Source of the DNA: Nitrospira sp.
GTDB lineage: Bacteria; Nitrospirota; Nitrospiria; Nitrospirales; Nitrospiraceae
NCBI GenBank assembly: GCA_020697375.1
Contig: JAJFBJ010000047.1
Location: 1 to 34,832 of the forward strand
Length of the DNA stretch: 34,832 bases
Reading direction: 5' to 3'
Every line of letters begins with the position of its first letter. Positions within the stretch are counted from its first letter, which is position 1. Made by a program: the position numbers and the translations under genes. A model generated the notes under the pieces. It was not told the origin of the DNA, made no database searches, and saw only the letters and a program-made list of their open reading frames with translations. Shown here piece after piece: positions 7,571 to 16,183 of this stretch.

Positions 7571-8275
7571 ATGCGTATCAATAAGTTCTTTACGGAACAG
7601 GGATATTGTTCGAGAAGAGAAGCTGATCGGTTGATTGCCGATGGACGGGTGACGATCAACGGCCGGGTGGCCCGGCTTGGCGATCAGGTATCAGCCCAGG
7701 ATGTGGTGGCGCGCGATGGCACGGTCGTTCATGGAGACAATCACGCCATTTATATCAAGTATCACAAACCGGTCGGGGTGACGACGACCACTGAATTGCA
7801 TGTCCGGCGGAACATCATCGCTGAAATCGGGCATGCCGCCAGGATTTTCCCGATCGGGCGTCTCGATAAGGATTCCTCCGGCCTCATTCTTCTCACGAAC
7901 GACGGCGATATCGTAAATGAAATCCTGCGGGTCGAACATGGGCATGAGCGCGAATACCAGGTCGAGGTGGATCGGGAGGTTGACGAGGCGTTTCTCGGGC
8001 GCATGTCTCAAGGAGTGATGATTCTGGGTGTTCGTACGAGACGCTGTGCCCTGGCCCGTCTTGGCGCTCGCCGCTTCCGCATCATTCTTACGGAAGGACG
8101 AAATCGTCAAATTCGGCGCATGACTCAGACGCTCGGCTACCGGGTTGTTGCGCTGCATCGCGTGCGAATCATGCACATCACCATCGAGGGATTGCAGGCG
8201 GGTCAGTGGATGGATCTGACTGCGGAGGAGCGCGGAGGGCTCTTTAAGGCGCTCGGCCGACCGGTCGATCGTTGA
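7571..8275 (+). CDS. rluF: 23S rRNA pseudouridine synthase, RluF/RluB type
   Basis: The 234-residue product has an N-terminal S4 RNA-binding domain (RINKFFTEQGYCSRREADRL, 2-21) and a pseudouridine synthase domain. The catalytic motif is GRLDKDSSGLILLTNDGD, with nucleophile Asp99. HEREYQVEVD, QGVMILGVRTRRC and EGRNRQIRRMTQTLGYRVV follow the order seen in E. coli RluF, which modifies U2604 of 23S rRNA; RluB is the close alternative. I use ATG 7571 rather than GTG 7568. No Shine-Dalgarno sequence is visible in the 25 bases before it, so the message may be leaderless or weakly initiated. It is separated from agmatinase by the copy A repeat and is probably its own unit. Confidence 0.85.
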   Translation: MRINKFFTEQGYCSRREADRLIADGRVTINGRVARLGDQVSAQDVVARDGTVVHGDNHAIYIKYHKPVGVTTTTELHVRRNIIAEIGHAARIFPIGRLDKDSSGLILLTNDGDIVNEILRVEHGHEREYQVEVDREVDEAFLGRMSQGVMILGVRTRRCALARLGARRFRIILTEGRNRQIRRMTQTLGYRVVALHRVRIMHITIEGLQAGQWMDLTAEERGGLFKALGRPVDR

Positions 8276-8331
8276 GGTGAGAGGCAAGGCAGCGTGGTGA
8301 TCAGTCGGTGCGCAGGGCAGGAGTCGGTCGG

Positions 8332-9081
8332 TCATGGGGAAGATTCAAGGGCAATTCCGGTCCGGCCGTTTCTTCCTGTCTGTTCGTGGACGCTTCGCGA
8401 GCGAGACGTACGGCTCAGAAACAGATTCAAAAGGGCAATAAAGAAACTCCCCCCGACGATCCAGTAACTCGTCGTGCGGATCGTTTTGGTGCCCTGATCG
8501 CGCATGTCCCTTGCGACCTCTGCCACGGTTTCCAGCAGCCGGTCGAGCGCCAGGCTCACCTGCATGACTTTCGGCCCTCCGTTGTCGGCGGCATGAATTT
8601 CGGCTTTCCGCCGCAATTCCGCCGCTTCCGCCGCGGAGTTCGCGGACCATTCCAAGGCTAGTAGATCTGTCGTTTTGCTGGCCATGGAAAAGTACTGGTC
8701 GAGGCTTTCACGAACCGCCAGAATATCCTTCTCCTCGCTTCTGCCGCTGCGGGATACGCGCAGGCCTGCCGCGGCATACCGATCCACGGCATGTTGTATG
8801 CGTGCCCGTTGCATCGGCAGGGACTCGATGATTCGTTCAAAGGTTTTTTCATCCTCTGCCTCAAGCGACCGAATGATCGTATTGCGATAGCGTATGACGT
8901 CCGCCGAGATATGGGCGAGGTCTGCCGCGCCGAGGGTGTATTCGGTATACATGATGCGCAAGTCTTGGTCGATCAGGCTCAGTGATTGGCCACTGATCCA
9001 TCCCAACAGTGCGATCAGGATGCTGATGATCCATTCATTGGTTTCCGGGAAGGGTCTCTTCAGGCGTGAAAGCAGCGACAC
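8332..9081 (-). CDS. Membrane four-helix-bundle sensor-like protein without output domain
   Basis: The 249-residue product has one transmembrane helix near each end (EWIISILIALLGWISGQSL, about 16-34, and YWIVGGSFFIALLNLFLS near 208-226). Between them lies a long, charged, all-helical stretch of about 170 residues. This is the layout of the four-helix-bundle ligand domain of chemoreceptors and sensor kinases. The second membrane helix is followed only by a short basic tail: no HAMP, kinase, cyclase or methyl-accepting domain. I start it at GTG 9081, after AAAAGGA. In-frame sequence upstream of it reads through repeats and is unlikely to be coding. It is 465 bases downstream of the ABC exporter gene on the same strand. 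Function unknown; it may act with a separate output partner. Confidence 0.6.
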   Translation of the reverse strand: MSLLSRLKRPFPETNEWIISILIALLGWISGQSLSLIDQDLRIMYTEYTLGAADLAHISADVIRYRNTIIRSLEAEDEKTFERIIESLPMQRARIQHAVDRYAAAGLRVSRSGRSEEKDILAVRESLDQYFSMASKTTDLLALEWSANSAAEAAELRRKAEIHAADNGGPKVMQVSLALDRLLETVAEVARDMRDQGTKTIRTTSYWIVGGSFFIALLNLFLSRTSRSRSVHEQTGRNGRTGIALESSP

Positions 9082-9546
9082 GGCTGTCCTTTTCGTCGGG
9101 TGATACGGAGCACAAGTAGCGAATTCTTTGGCTGTCAGTCTAGCAGATCGGGTGGAAAGAAAGAAGGCAAGACCTGTTTGACGCGGAATGGCGCGCCAGT
9201 CGAGCGCCACGCGCCGCTCCACCCGATCAGGCGATTTCAGGGCGGTCGTAGACGAAGAATGGTCCAGGCGGAAGGGGTGGAAACGATAGGACCTATAGGC
9301 CCATACAAACGAGGTGCTGAGGATCTCGCTAACGGGCCGTTCACAAAGCCCCCAGCGGCGTTCTCTCGGCGCCCAGCGGCTCACCGTACGGCCATGGGAG
9401 AGAGCCTGTCTCTACGCTTCGCCTCATCGCTTGCTGCGGCCTTGCTGGACGGCCTTTCTGAACAGCCTGCGGACGATTCCGAGGGAGACTGTGACTGTCT
9501 CAGCCTCCACGTTTCCGTAGTGCGCCAGCAGTTTGTCGACAGCCTG
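9082..9546. other. Gap of 465 bases filled largely by repeats
   Basis: No convincing gene is seen here. The right half (9329-9546) is made of repeat copies B and C. The left part (9082-9328) should hold the promoter of the membrane sensor-like gene on the minus strand. An open frame continues from the ABC gene after its TAG (9424-9546, minus); this is described among the findings. Confidence 0.45.
9329..9470 (+). repeat. Dispersed intergenic repeat, copy B (long form)
   Basis: Read on the plus strand the element opens GCTAACGGGCCGTTCACAAA followed by CAGCGGCGTTCTC. It ends GGACGGCCTTTCTGAACAGC plus CTGC. The two ends are loosely inverted relative to each other (CCGTTCACAAAG versus CTTTCTGAACAGC), so the whole could fold back. 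The opening part aligns to copy A. The CGCTTGCTGCGGCCTTGCTG part resembles sequences I recall repeatedly between Nitrospira genes; this is memory, not a search result. Confidence 0.45.
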
Positions 9547-9550
9547 CTAG
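9501..9550 (-). repeat. Dispersed intergenic repeat, copy C
   Basis: On the minus strand this reads CTAGCAGGCTGTCGACAAAC from 9550 downward. That matches copy A (CTAGCAGG-TGTCGAAAAG) in nearly every position over the first 17 bases, then continues CTGCTGGCGCAC. The TAG stop of the ABC exporter gene is inside the CTAG, exactly as the agmatinase stop is in copy A. Confidence 0.45.
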
Positions 9551-11214
9551 TTCAGGAGAATCCGGCGGTCGATATGTGAGGTCAGGTTGGGATCGTTGGA
9601 GATGAAGACCACGGACCAGGGCTCTTCTTTACTGCAGAGGCGCCGGAGAATTGTCTCGCGTGTCGTAGGATGCATATTGTGGAGGATGCCCTCGAAGATG
9701 AGCAGTTGCGGCCGGCCCAGGATCGCTCGCGCGATCAGAATACGTACGATCTGCGTGGGGGCAAAGATTTTACCGCCGGTCCGGATATGGGTTTTCAGAC
9801 CTTGAGGCAAGGCATCGACTTCTTCTTCGAGCTCCGTAAAGCGGAGCGCCCACCGCACATCGTTATAGGGAATATAGTCTCGGCCAAGCACGATATTGTC
9901 TTCGAGGGTCCCCTCGAACAACGAAAGCTGCGAATCCAGAATGAAGCCTCTGAACCGGTTGACGGAGTCAGGATTGAGGTGCCGGAGGTCGACCCCGTTG
10001 TAGCGGATCACGCCGGCCGTGGGTGAGTCCAATCCGGCCAGTATGCGGGCCAGCGCGGTTTTTGCCGGTGTCGTGTCCGCGTAAATGCCGATCTTTTCAC
10101 CAGGGGTGACTTCCAGATTGAAGTCCTCGAACACGGCCTGTCCACCGGCGGGCGCGAACGCCAGATCCTTGCAGGTCATCCGAATGCCGTGGACAGTCGG
10201 ATCGGGTAGGGGAATCGACAGGGTCGCGATATCCTGATCTTTCGGCAATGAAAATAAAAAGTTCAGTTCAGTCAAGGCCGTCAGAAAATAATAGATATGT
10301 CCCATCCGTTTCACGACGCCGTCGAAGCTCGACAGCATGCCGCTCACGACCACTTCCGCGGCGACGAATTGTCCGAGCGTCAACTGGCCGATGCTGAGAA
10401 GCCAGCCGGCCGTGGCGATGAGACCGCCATGGGCGACGGCTTGCCATCCCAATGAACTGAGGTATTGCCGGATCAGCACTCCGAACCTTGTCCGGCGCAC
10501 GGCCATATAGGCATCCAGAAGCTGGTCAGTTTTACTGATCAGGAGCGTCTGGCTGTCGGTTGATTTAAAGTGCAGCAGGTTATCGCCGATTTCCTGAAAC
10601 CAGTGCAAGGTATCGTATTTCGCGTGTGAGAGGTGTAGGTCGGCTTCAGGGCCGCCATGGCTCAGCAGAAAGAACACGACGAAGAATCCGACCAGCAGGA
10701 GGGCGTTATACAGAAGAAAATAGGGATGATAGAAAACCAGAATGGTCATACCCACCGCGCCGCCGACGATGATGTTGATCAAATCGACCAGCAGCACGGA
10801 GGCCGCCCGTTGCATCAACACGGCTTCAACGAATAGATTTGCAAACCGGGGGTGAAATTCTTGATAGCGGACATAGGGGAGCTGTTGAGCCATCGCGATG
10901 GCGACCCGGGCGAAGATGCGCCGCTCCAGGACTTCCACGGCATAATACTGCAAGGCCCGAAAGGCGCCCACGAATAATAATGTCGTGACCATGACCGCCG
11001 CGAGGGTGACGATGGTGATGGGCTGAATCGCGAAGGCAAAGGTATTGACGAGCTCCTGGACCGTGAGGGGAACGATCAGCGCAAACAGTCCGATGACGAT
11101 CGAATAAGAGAAGATGAGGCCTAGGATGCGCCGTTCCAATTGGAACGCCTGGCTGAGATGGCTGACGACTGTCTGAAACAGATTGTTGTGGTTATGAGGA
11201 TGGTCTTGAGCCAT
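9547..11214 (-). CDS. ABC exporter with degenerate ATPase domain
   Basis: The 555-residue product is a type I ABC exporter half-transporter: a membrane domain with about six helices (residues 1-310) and a C-terminal nucleotide-binding domain (about 330-555). The ATPase motifs are eroded. Walker A reads GIYADTTPAKTA (Lys385 kept, glycines lost). The signature LSGGQ region reads TGGKIFAPTQ. Walker B plus catalytic Glu reads LLIFEGIL (Asp to Glu508, Glu to Gly509). The H-loop His is Asn540 (ISNDPN), and the Q-loop Gln appears replaced (ILDSQLSLF). The fold seems intact, but ATP hydrolysis is unlikely. ATG 11214 is preceded by AGGGG; TTG 11232 is less likely. It is the last gene of an adaptor-channel-ABC set, so it should sit in the inner membrane of a type I secretion-like complex. 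Confidence 0.85.
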   Translation of the reverse strand: MAQDHPHNHNNLFQTVVSHLSQAFQLERRILGLIFSYSIVIGLFALIVPLTVQELVNTFAFAIQPITIVTLAAVMVTTLLFVGAFRALQYYAVEVLERRIFARVAIAMAQQLPYVRYQEFHPRFANLFVEAVLMQRAASVLLVDLINIIVGGAVGMTILVFYHPYFLLYNALLLVGFFVVFFLLSHGGPEADLHLSHAKYDTLHWFQEIGDNLLHFKSTDSQTLLISKTDQLLDAYMAVRRTRFGVLIRQYLSSLGWQAVAHGGLIATAGWLLSIGQLTLGQFVAAEVVVSGMLSSFDGVVKRMGHIYYFLTALTELNFLFSLPKDQDIATLSIPLPDPTVHGIRMTCKDLAFAPAGGQAVFEDFNLEVTPGEKIGIYADTTPAKTALARILAGLDSPTAGVIRYNGVDLRHLNPDSVNRFRGFILDSQLSLFEGTLEDNIVLGRDYIPYNDVRWALRFTELEEEVDALPQGLKTHIRTGGKIFAPTQIVRILIARAILGRPQLLIFEGILHNMHPTTRETILRRLCSKEEPWSVVFISNDPNLTSHIDRRILLN

Positions 11215-11270
11215 GCGTGCTACCCCTGCCAAGACCTGATTCGGCGATCAGCGCAGATTGCAACATGCCA

Positions 11271-12761
11271 CTATTTGGAAAGGCTTGATCCGATTCGATA
11301 GTTGACCGGCACGGCGGACGGATTGCTTCTTGCCCAGACGCCAGTCGCCCACTGGTACAGGGCCAGAGCCTTCTGATAATCCGCTTTGGCCCGTACGAGC
11401 TGCATTTCCGAGTCGACTGAATTCCGTTCGCGCAGATTGACAAACAGCACGCTGGTAGCGCCTAAGCTGAAGCGGAACCGCTCGCCTTCCTCCAGGGTCT
11501 TGGCCATACGGAGCGACTCGGTGGCCGCAGCGACCCGTTCCTTCGCCCGTTCGATCGCCGACAGGGCATTGTCGACATCCACGACCACCTGCTGCTCGCG
11601 GAACTTCTGAACCAGGACCAGGCGGTCGGCCTGCGCCTGCGCTTCCAACACTTCACCGCGGCTTCTCCGTTGCAGGATCGGCATGCGCAGTTCCACTCCA
11701 AACCGATAGCCCAGCCCGAGCGCGAATTTTTCCGGAGCACGCGCAGGCGCGGCCTCCACGTCGAGACTCGGCAAAAGATTGTTCTTGGCCAGTTCCAAGT
11801 CGATATTGTTGATTTTGGCTTCGATATCGACCTCACGAATTTCGGGTCGATCGGTTTTCGCTTGCAGTTTGTCGGCTTTGACGATTTCAGCGGTCGGGGC
11901 GGCAGACGCAGGTGGAAAATCCGGAGCTCGATCGAGTTGAGGCGTGGTCGGTGTCTGATTCTCCCATAGGAACATCGACATTTTGTACTGTTCTTGTTCC
12001 ACGGCCCGCTGCGCGCTGATGGCGACTTCACGTCTGCGCTGGACTTCCTGGCCCGCTTCGACCACGTCGAGAGGCGCCACAGCTCCGGCTTTGGCTCTTC
12101 CTTCCACTTGCCGGAGCCGCTCCTCCGCGACGCCGAGCGCCCGGCGTTGCACGTCCACGAATTTCGCCACCGAGACCCAATCCCAAAACTGGGTGGCCGC
12201 CGCAAGGAACAGGTCCTGTCGAGTTTGGGAAATCTTCACTTCGGCACGAGGATCGGCCAATTGGGAGCGCTGGTACTCCGCATTTTCCGGATTGACCATG
12301 AGGCCTTTGAGGAGTGGCATGAAGCCGCCGAGAATGACCTGTTGATTGCCGTCGCCGAAGGAGAGGTCGGGGATTCTCGCGTCGCCGATCGCCTGGCGAA
12401 AGCCCGCGCTGCCGCGAAACCCCCAGGGATGGCGCGCTTCAATCAAGGTATCGTTGAATCCGACGCTTTGCGTGTTCGTGCTGTCCTTGGGGAGAAATCG
12501 TTCGATTTCGGTATCATTGACCACGACCGGTTCGAAGGCGCCCAAGGCCTTGAGCATTTTGCCGCGAGCCGCTACTTTTTCAGTTCCGGCGCCCTTCAGC
12601 AGTGGATGGGATCGATCGATCCACGCCAGCACTTCATTCAACGAAAACGGTATAGGCGGGAGCGATTTCGGCTTCGCCGGGGTTTCGGCGGCCATGCTGC
12701 CTTCCGTCAGCCAACAGAGCGCACAGGCTGCGACAATGAATAGCCGGACATGTTTCTTCAT
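11271..12761 (-). CDS. TolC-family outer membrane efflux/secretion protein
   Basis: The 496-residue product begins with a Sec signal (KKHVRLFIVAACALCWLTEG, likely cut after SMA near residue 24). It continues with two long helical repeats typical of outer membrane efflux proteins. VLEAQAQADRLVLVQKFREQ and ERVAAATESLRMAKTLEEGE in the second half carry the usual Ala/Leu/Glu-rich hairpin pattern. FSLGATSVLFVNLRERN matches the conserved turn G(A/T)xSxxxxLxxxxx of the family. Such proteins trimerise into a channel through the outer membrane and periplasm. I use ATG 12761 because AAAGGAG lies eight bases before it; GTG 12770 overlaps that site. It lies between the HlyD-like and ABC genes with spacers of 92 and 56 bases, forming one transcript. 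Confidence 0.85.
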   Translation of the reverse strand: MKKHVRLFIVAACALCWLTEGSMAAETPAKPKSLPPIPFSLNEVLAWIDRSHPLLKGAGTEKVAARGKMLKALGAFEPVVVNDTEIERFLPKDSTNTQSVGFNDTLIEARHPWGFRGSAGFRQAIGDARIPDLSFGDGNQQVILGGFMPLLKGLMVNPENAEYQRSQLADPRAEVKISQTRQDLFLAAATQFWDWVSVAKFVDVQRRALGVAEERLRQVEGRAKAGAVAPLDVVEAGQEVQRRREVAISAQRAVEQEQYKMSMFLWENQTPTTPQLDRAPDFPPASAAPTAEIVKADKLQAKTDRPEIREVDIEAKINNIDLELAKNNLLPSLDVEAAPARAPEKFALGLGYRFGVELRMPILQRRSRGEVLEAQAQADRLVLVQKFREQQVVVDVDNALSAIERAKERVAAATESLRMAKTLEEGERFRFSLGATSVLFVNLRERNSVDSEMQLVRAKADYQKALALYQWATGVWARSNPSAVPVNYRIGSSLSK

Positions 12762-12853
12762 GAGGCGCACTCCTTTTTGACTCGACAGGAGAGAGGTTGA
12801 GAATCGAAGTGCATGGACGTTTCGGTACGAACGTCGATTCAGCCTGGGACGGA

Positions 12854-14290
12854 TTACTTGGCTCCTCGTCCGGCTTTGGGCAAAAGCGTGTCAATCAAAC
12901 TCGGCGGCCCTTCCTGGTAGTCGGGCGGGAACAGGTTGAATCGACGCCATAGCTCATACCAGAGGGGGACACGATTGAGGATGACCCATCCCATGGCTTT
13001 GGTGCCTTGGCGGACATGTTCCTGCGGAGGCCATGGACGTTCTTCCTCGTCGGGGACGACCCAAAAGCGGTAGTTCCCTTTTCCATCGTCCACTTGGTCG
13101 ATGACATTGATGACGCCGTTGTAGGTGCCTGCCATCAGCTCCGGCCAGGCCGGCAAGGGGATGGCGGGAATGCCATAAAAGAGAATCTTTACCTTCCGTC
13201 CGACATTGAGCAACGGCGCATCGATACCGTCGGCAACCATCGCAATGGCCTTGTCGCTACTGGTTGGAGAAATTCTGACCAGTTTTTCTCCCGGCCGCAC
13301 CGTTTCCCCCGCGCCGGCTTGCGCCATCCTCACAACGGTCCCGTCGACCGGTGCAAGAATGCGGCTGGCGAGCCGCCGTTGGTTGGCGTTTGAGAGCCGT
13401 AGAGACAGGTCCGCCAATTGATCCGCGGCTCGCGCGGCGTCACTCACCGAAGCATCGCGCGCCGCCTCCGCCTCAAGGAGCCGCTGAAGCACTTCGGCGC
13501 TGATCTGATCGCGTCCAAAGTCAGACGCTTTCATGGATTGCTGAGCCGCCCTGACATTGGCTTGGGCGGCGCTGAGGTCAGCCTTGGAGGCAATGGCTTG
13601 CTGGATGGTGACTTCCAATTCACGTTGAGACGCAAGCCCTTGCTCCGCGAGCTGTCTATACCTGTCGACATTCAGCTCCGCCGTTGCGACGGCAATTTTC
13701 GCTGCTTCGACCCTTTGATAGGCTTCACGAACTTTGTTGTCCGCTTCCTGTACACGCGCTCCTGCCGAGGGGACCGCGGCCTTCACGAGGTTGCGCATTT
13801 CTTTGATGCGCTTATCCAGTTGATCGGCGCGGCTCAAAGCGGCCCTTCGGGTGTCTTCCAATGCCGTTTTCCGTTGTTCCAGCAAGTTCAGCAGGTCCGG
13901 GGCCATGAAGGTAGGGTCGTAGTCGTCGAGTTCAAGAATCACGTCCCCTGCTTTGACCCGCACGCCTTCGAAGACGTGCCACTTCTTGATGCGGCCGGTG
14001 ATCTGCGCCTCGATGTCTTGCGGGCGATTCGATGGCGCATAGGCCGAAAGCTGCCCGCTCACCGTGATGGTTTGGGTCCAGGGGACAAAGGCCACGATCA
14101 GAACGAAGAGCCCGACTAGGAGTAGGGCGAGACGCGAAGAGAAGCGAAGACGTTCGGGGATTTGGACGGCTTCCCAGGATTGCAACTTCGTCGATGTGGC
14201 GAAATCATCGACGGCCAGTTCATCCAGCCCGGTGCGATGGGTGACGAGGGAGCGAAATTTTGTCTTGAGCCCTTCACGAATGCGCTGCAC
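12854..14290 (-). CDS. HlyD-family periplasmic adaptor (membrane fusion protein)
   Basis: The 478-residue product has a cytoplasmic N-terminus, one transmembrane helix (RLALLLVGLFVLIVAFVP, about 53-70) and a lipoyl-like half (ITGRIKKWHVFEGVRVKAGD). A long coiled-coil hairpin (about 130-310) follows, then the second lipoyl half (RILAPVDGTVVRMAQAGAG) and a beta-barrel C-terminal part. This is the adaptor that bridges an inner-membrane ABC or proton-driven pump to a TolC channel. The start is GTG 14290 with AAGGGGG a few bases upstream. It is the first gene of the minus-strand export set and diverges from purE. It has 478 residues, against 350-480 for type I secretion adaptors. The cargo is unknown. 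Confidence 0.85.
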   Translation of the reverse strand: MQRIREGLKTKFRSLVTHRTGLDELAVDDFATSTKLQSWEAVQIPERLRFSSRLALLLVGLFVLIVAFVPWTQTITVSGQLSAYAPSNRPQDIEAQITGRIKKWHVFEGVRVKAGDVILELDDYDPTFMAPDLLNLLEQRKTALEDTRRAALSRADQLDKRIKEMRNLVKAAVPSAGARVQEADNKVREAYQRVEAAKIAVATAELNVDRYRQLAEQGLASQRELEVTIQQAIASKADLSAAQANVRAAQQSMKASDFGRDQISAEVLQRLLEAEAARDASVSDAARAADQLADLSLRLSNANQRRLASRILAPVDGTVVRMAQAGAGETVRPGEKLVRISPTSSDKAIAMVADGIDAPLLNVGRKVKILFYGIPAIPLPAWPELMAGTYNGVINVIDQVDDGKGNYRFWVVPDEEERPWPPQEHVRQGTKAMGWVILNRVPLWYELWRRFNLFPPDYQEGPPSLIDTLLPKAGRGAK

Positions 14291-14334
14291 GTGTCCCCCT
14301 TCAGGGCACAGTCGACTGCGGGAAACCGCTGGTT

Positions 14335-14364
14335 ATCATAGTGGATTGTCGAGGACTTGGTCAA
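14335..14364 (-). promoter_or_regulatory. Sigma-70-like promoter of the HlyD-TolC-ABC set
   Basis: On the minus strand TTGACC (14364-14359) and TATGAT (14340-14335) are 18 bases apart. They lie 45 bases before the GTG start of the adaptor gene. This is the best-looking promoter in the window. Confidence 0.6.
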
Positions 14365-14393
14365 TTCAATGGGCGGTTTTGCCGGTGAACCGC

Positions 14394-14423
14394 TTGACCC
14401 TTCGACTGCGGAACAGCTAAGGT
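14394..14423 (+). promoter_or_regulatory. Possible purE promoter
   Basis: TTGACC (14394-14399) and a weak TAAGGT (14418-14423) are 18 bases apart, 43 bases before the purE start. A hairpin (GCGGTT 14373-14378 with AACCGC 14388-14393) lies just upstream, between this and the divergent adaptor promoter. It could be an operator, but I see nothing that identifies its protein. Confidence 0.35.
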
Positions 14424-14465
14424 TTGCTCCCGGTCAGCCGACCTTCATCCACAGGTGAACCTCGC

Positions 14466-15020
14466 ATGGCGATCAGCAATACAGTGAGTCGGGCTTCTGT
14501 CGGGGTGCTCGGCGGTAGCAAGTCCGACTTTCCCATTCTTGAGAAAGCGGCGGCCATGTTGAGCGAGCTCGGGATTCCCAATGAGCTGCTGGTGGTATCG
14601 GCCCATCGCACACCTGATCGCCTCTTTGCCTATGCGGAACAGGCAGCGGAGCGGGGCATTCAGGTCATTATTGCAGGAGCGGGGGGCGCGGCTCACCTTC
14701 CCGGAATGCTGGCCGCCAAGACGCAGTTGCCCGTGATCGGGGTCCCCATTCCTACCGAAAACCTCCGCGGCTTGGATTCCCTGTTGTCGATCGTGCAGAT
14801 GCCCAGGGGTATTCCCGTCGCAACGGTCGCCATCGGCGCAGCGGAAAACGCCGCGCTTCTGGCTGCACAGATCCTCGCTTTGCATTCGGCGACCATCAGA
14901 AAACGAGTGGAAAAATTCCGTGCCTCGCAAACGCAGGCGGTGCTCGATTCGCAAGATGATGCCCGGTTGGCGCCGCCTTTTCTGGCGACACGAAGCCAAC
15001 GCACGAGACGTCGATCGTGA
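14466..15020 (+). CDS. purE: N5-carboxyaminoimidazole ribonucleotide mutase
   Basis: The 184-residue product carries the class I PurE signature: [18 protein letters not shown] near the N-terminus and [20 protein letters not shown] with the catalytic histidine. [17 protein letters not shown] and [20 protein letters not shown] follow. It moves the carboxyl group of N5-CAIR to C4 to give CAIR in purine synthesis. ATG 14466 is chosen because AGGTGA lies six bases upstream and homology starts there. The last 25 residues, rich in arginine, extend slightly past the usual end. The stop overlaps the purK start region, so the two are translationally coupled. Confidence 0.93.
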   Translation: MAISNTVSRASVGVLGGSKSDFPILEKAAAMLSELGIPNELLVVSAHRTPDRLFAYAEQAAERGIQVIIAGAGGAAHLPGMLAAKTQLPVIGVPIPTENLRGLDSLLSIVQMPRGIPVATVAIGAAENAALLAAQILALHSATIRKRVEKFRASQTQAVLDSQDDARLAPPFLATRSQRTRRRS

Positions 15021-16183
15021 GCATGGCGGTCATCGATCCTGGCGCGACCCTGGGGATGCTTGGCGGGGGGCAGCTCGGTGCGATGTTCGCAACGGTGGCT
15101 CGCCGCATGGGGTACCCAGTGGCGGTGTGGGACCCCGACGCCGAAGCGCCCGCCCATCGCCACGCCGACTATTCACTGATCAGGCCATTCTCCGACGCGG
15201 CGTCCCGTAAAGATTTTGCGCAGCATGTCCGCGCCGTGACGTACGAATGGGAAAATGTGCCGAGCGAATTGTGCCGGCAGTTGGAACTCGATGTGCCGGT
15301 CCGGCCGTCAAGCCGGGTCCTCTCCGTCATTCAGGATCGAATCGAACAAAAAACCTTTCTGCAGGCTCACGGACTGGCCGGGCCGGCATTTCACAGAATA
15401 TCATCGCCGGAAGAACTCGGCGGGCACATCGCGTTCGGATACCCGCGCGTCTGCAAGACCGCGACAGCCGGTTACGACGGGAAAGGCCAATGGAAAATCA
15501 ACGATGTCGAAAATTCTCGAATGGTGCAACAGGAACTTGCCAAGACCATGACGTCAGGTTCGCGCTGGATCTTGGAAGAATTCATTGCCTTTGAGCGCGA
15601 ACTCTCCATCTTGGTCGTGCGAAGCCACGATGGGACGATGCGGACGTACCCGCTGGCCGAAAATATCCATGAGGAAAGCATGCTCCGTCAGACAACGGTG
15701 CCGGCCGATGTTCCCGCGACGGTCGCTGAACAGGCTGCGACGATGGCGAGAAGTGCGGTGCAGGCGTTAGATGGTGTCGGAATGTTTTGCGTGGAGCTGT
15801 TTCTCATGGCCGACGGAGGCGTGCTGATCAATGAAGTGGCGCCAAGGCCGCATAATTCCGGTCACTACTCGCTCGATGCCTGTACGGTGTCGCAGTTCGA
15901 ACAGCAGGTACGCACTCTCTGCGGTTTGCCGCTCGGAGAAGTGCGTCTGCTCAGTCCCGCGGTCATGCTCAATCTGATCGGCGATGAAATCTCGTTCGCC
16001 ACGACCTCGCCCTCGGCGCAAGTGTTATTGCGCGAGCCCGGGGCGGTGCTGCACCTCTATGGGAAACGTGTCATTCGACCGAAGCGGAAAATGGGGCACA
16101 TCACATTCCTGGCTTCCACCAGCGCGGATGCCCTCGCGAAAGCGTCGGCCTTCCGAGCCTGTCTTGCCGCGTCTCGCCTCTGA
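15017..16183 (+). CDS. purK: N5-carboxyaminoimidazole ribonucleotide synthase
   Basis: The 388-residue ATP-grasp enzyme starts with a Rossmann-like preATP domain ([20 protein letters not shown]). It has the carboxylase ATP-grasp segments [33 protein letters not shown] and the metal-binding [20 protein letters not shown] typical of PurK. It makes N5-CAIR from AIR, ATP and bicarbonate, feeding PurE. GTG 15017 overlaps the purE stop (GTGA); ATG 15023, two codons later, is equally possible. Length is normal for the family. Confidence 0.92.
   Translation: MSMAVIDPGATLGMLGGGQLGAMFATVARRMGYPVAVWDPDAEAPAHRHADYSLIRPFSDAASRKDFAQHVRAVTYEWENVPSELCRQLELDVPVRPSSRVLSVIQDRIEQKTFLQAHGLAGPAFHRISSPEELGGHIAFGYPRVCKTATAGYDGKGQWKINDVENSRMVQQELAKTMTSGSRWILEEFIAFERELSILVVRSHDGTMRTYPLAENIHEESMLRQTTVPADVPATVAEQAATMARSAVQALDGVGMFCVELFLMADGGVLINEVAPRPHNSGHYSLDACTVSQFEQQVRTLCGLPLGEVRLLSPAVMLNLIGDEISFATTSPSAQVLLREPGAVLHLYGKRVIRPKRKMGHITFLASTSADALAKASAFRACLAASRL

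Noticed and set aside
9100..9579. Plus-strand frame of 159 codons in the gap before the exporter
   Set aside because: It runs through repeat copies B and C and into the antisense of the ABC gene.
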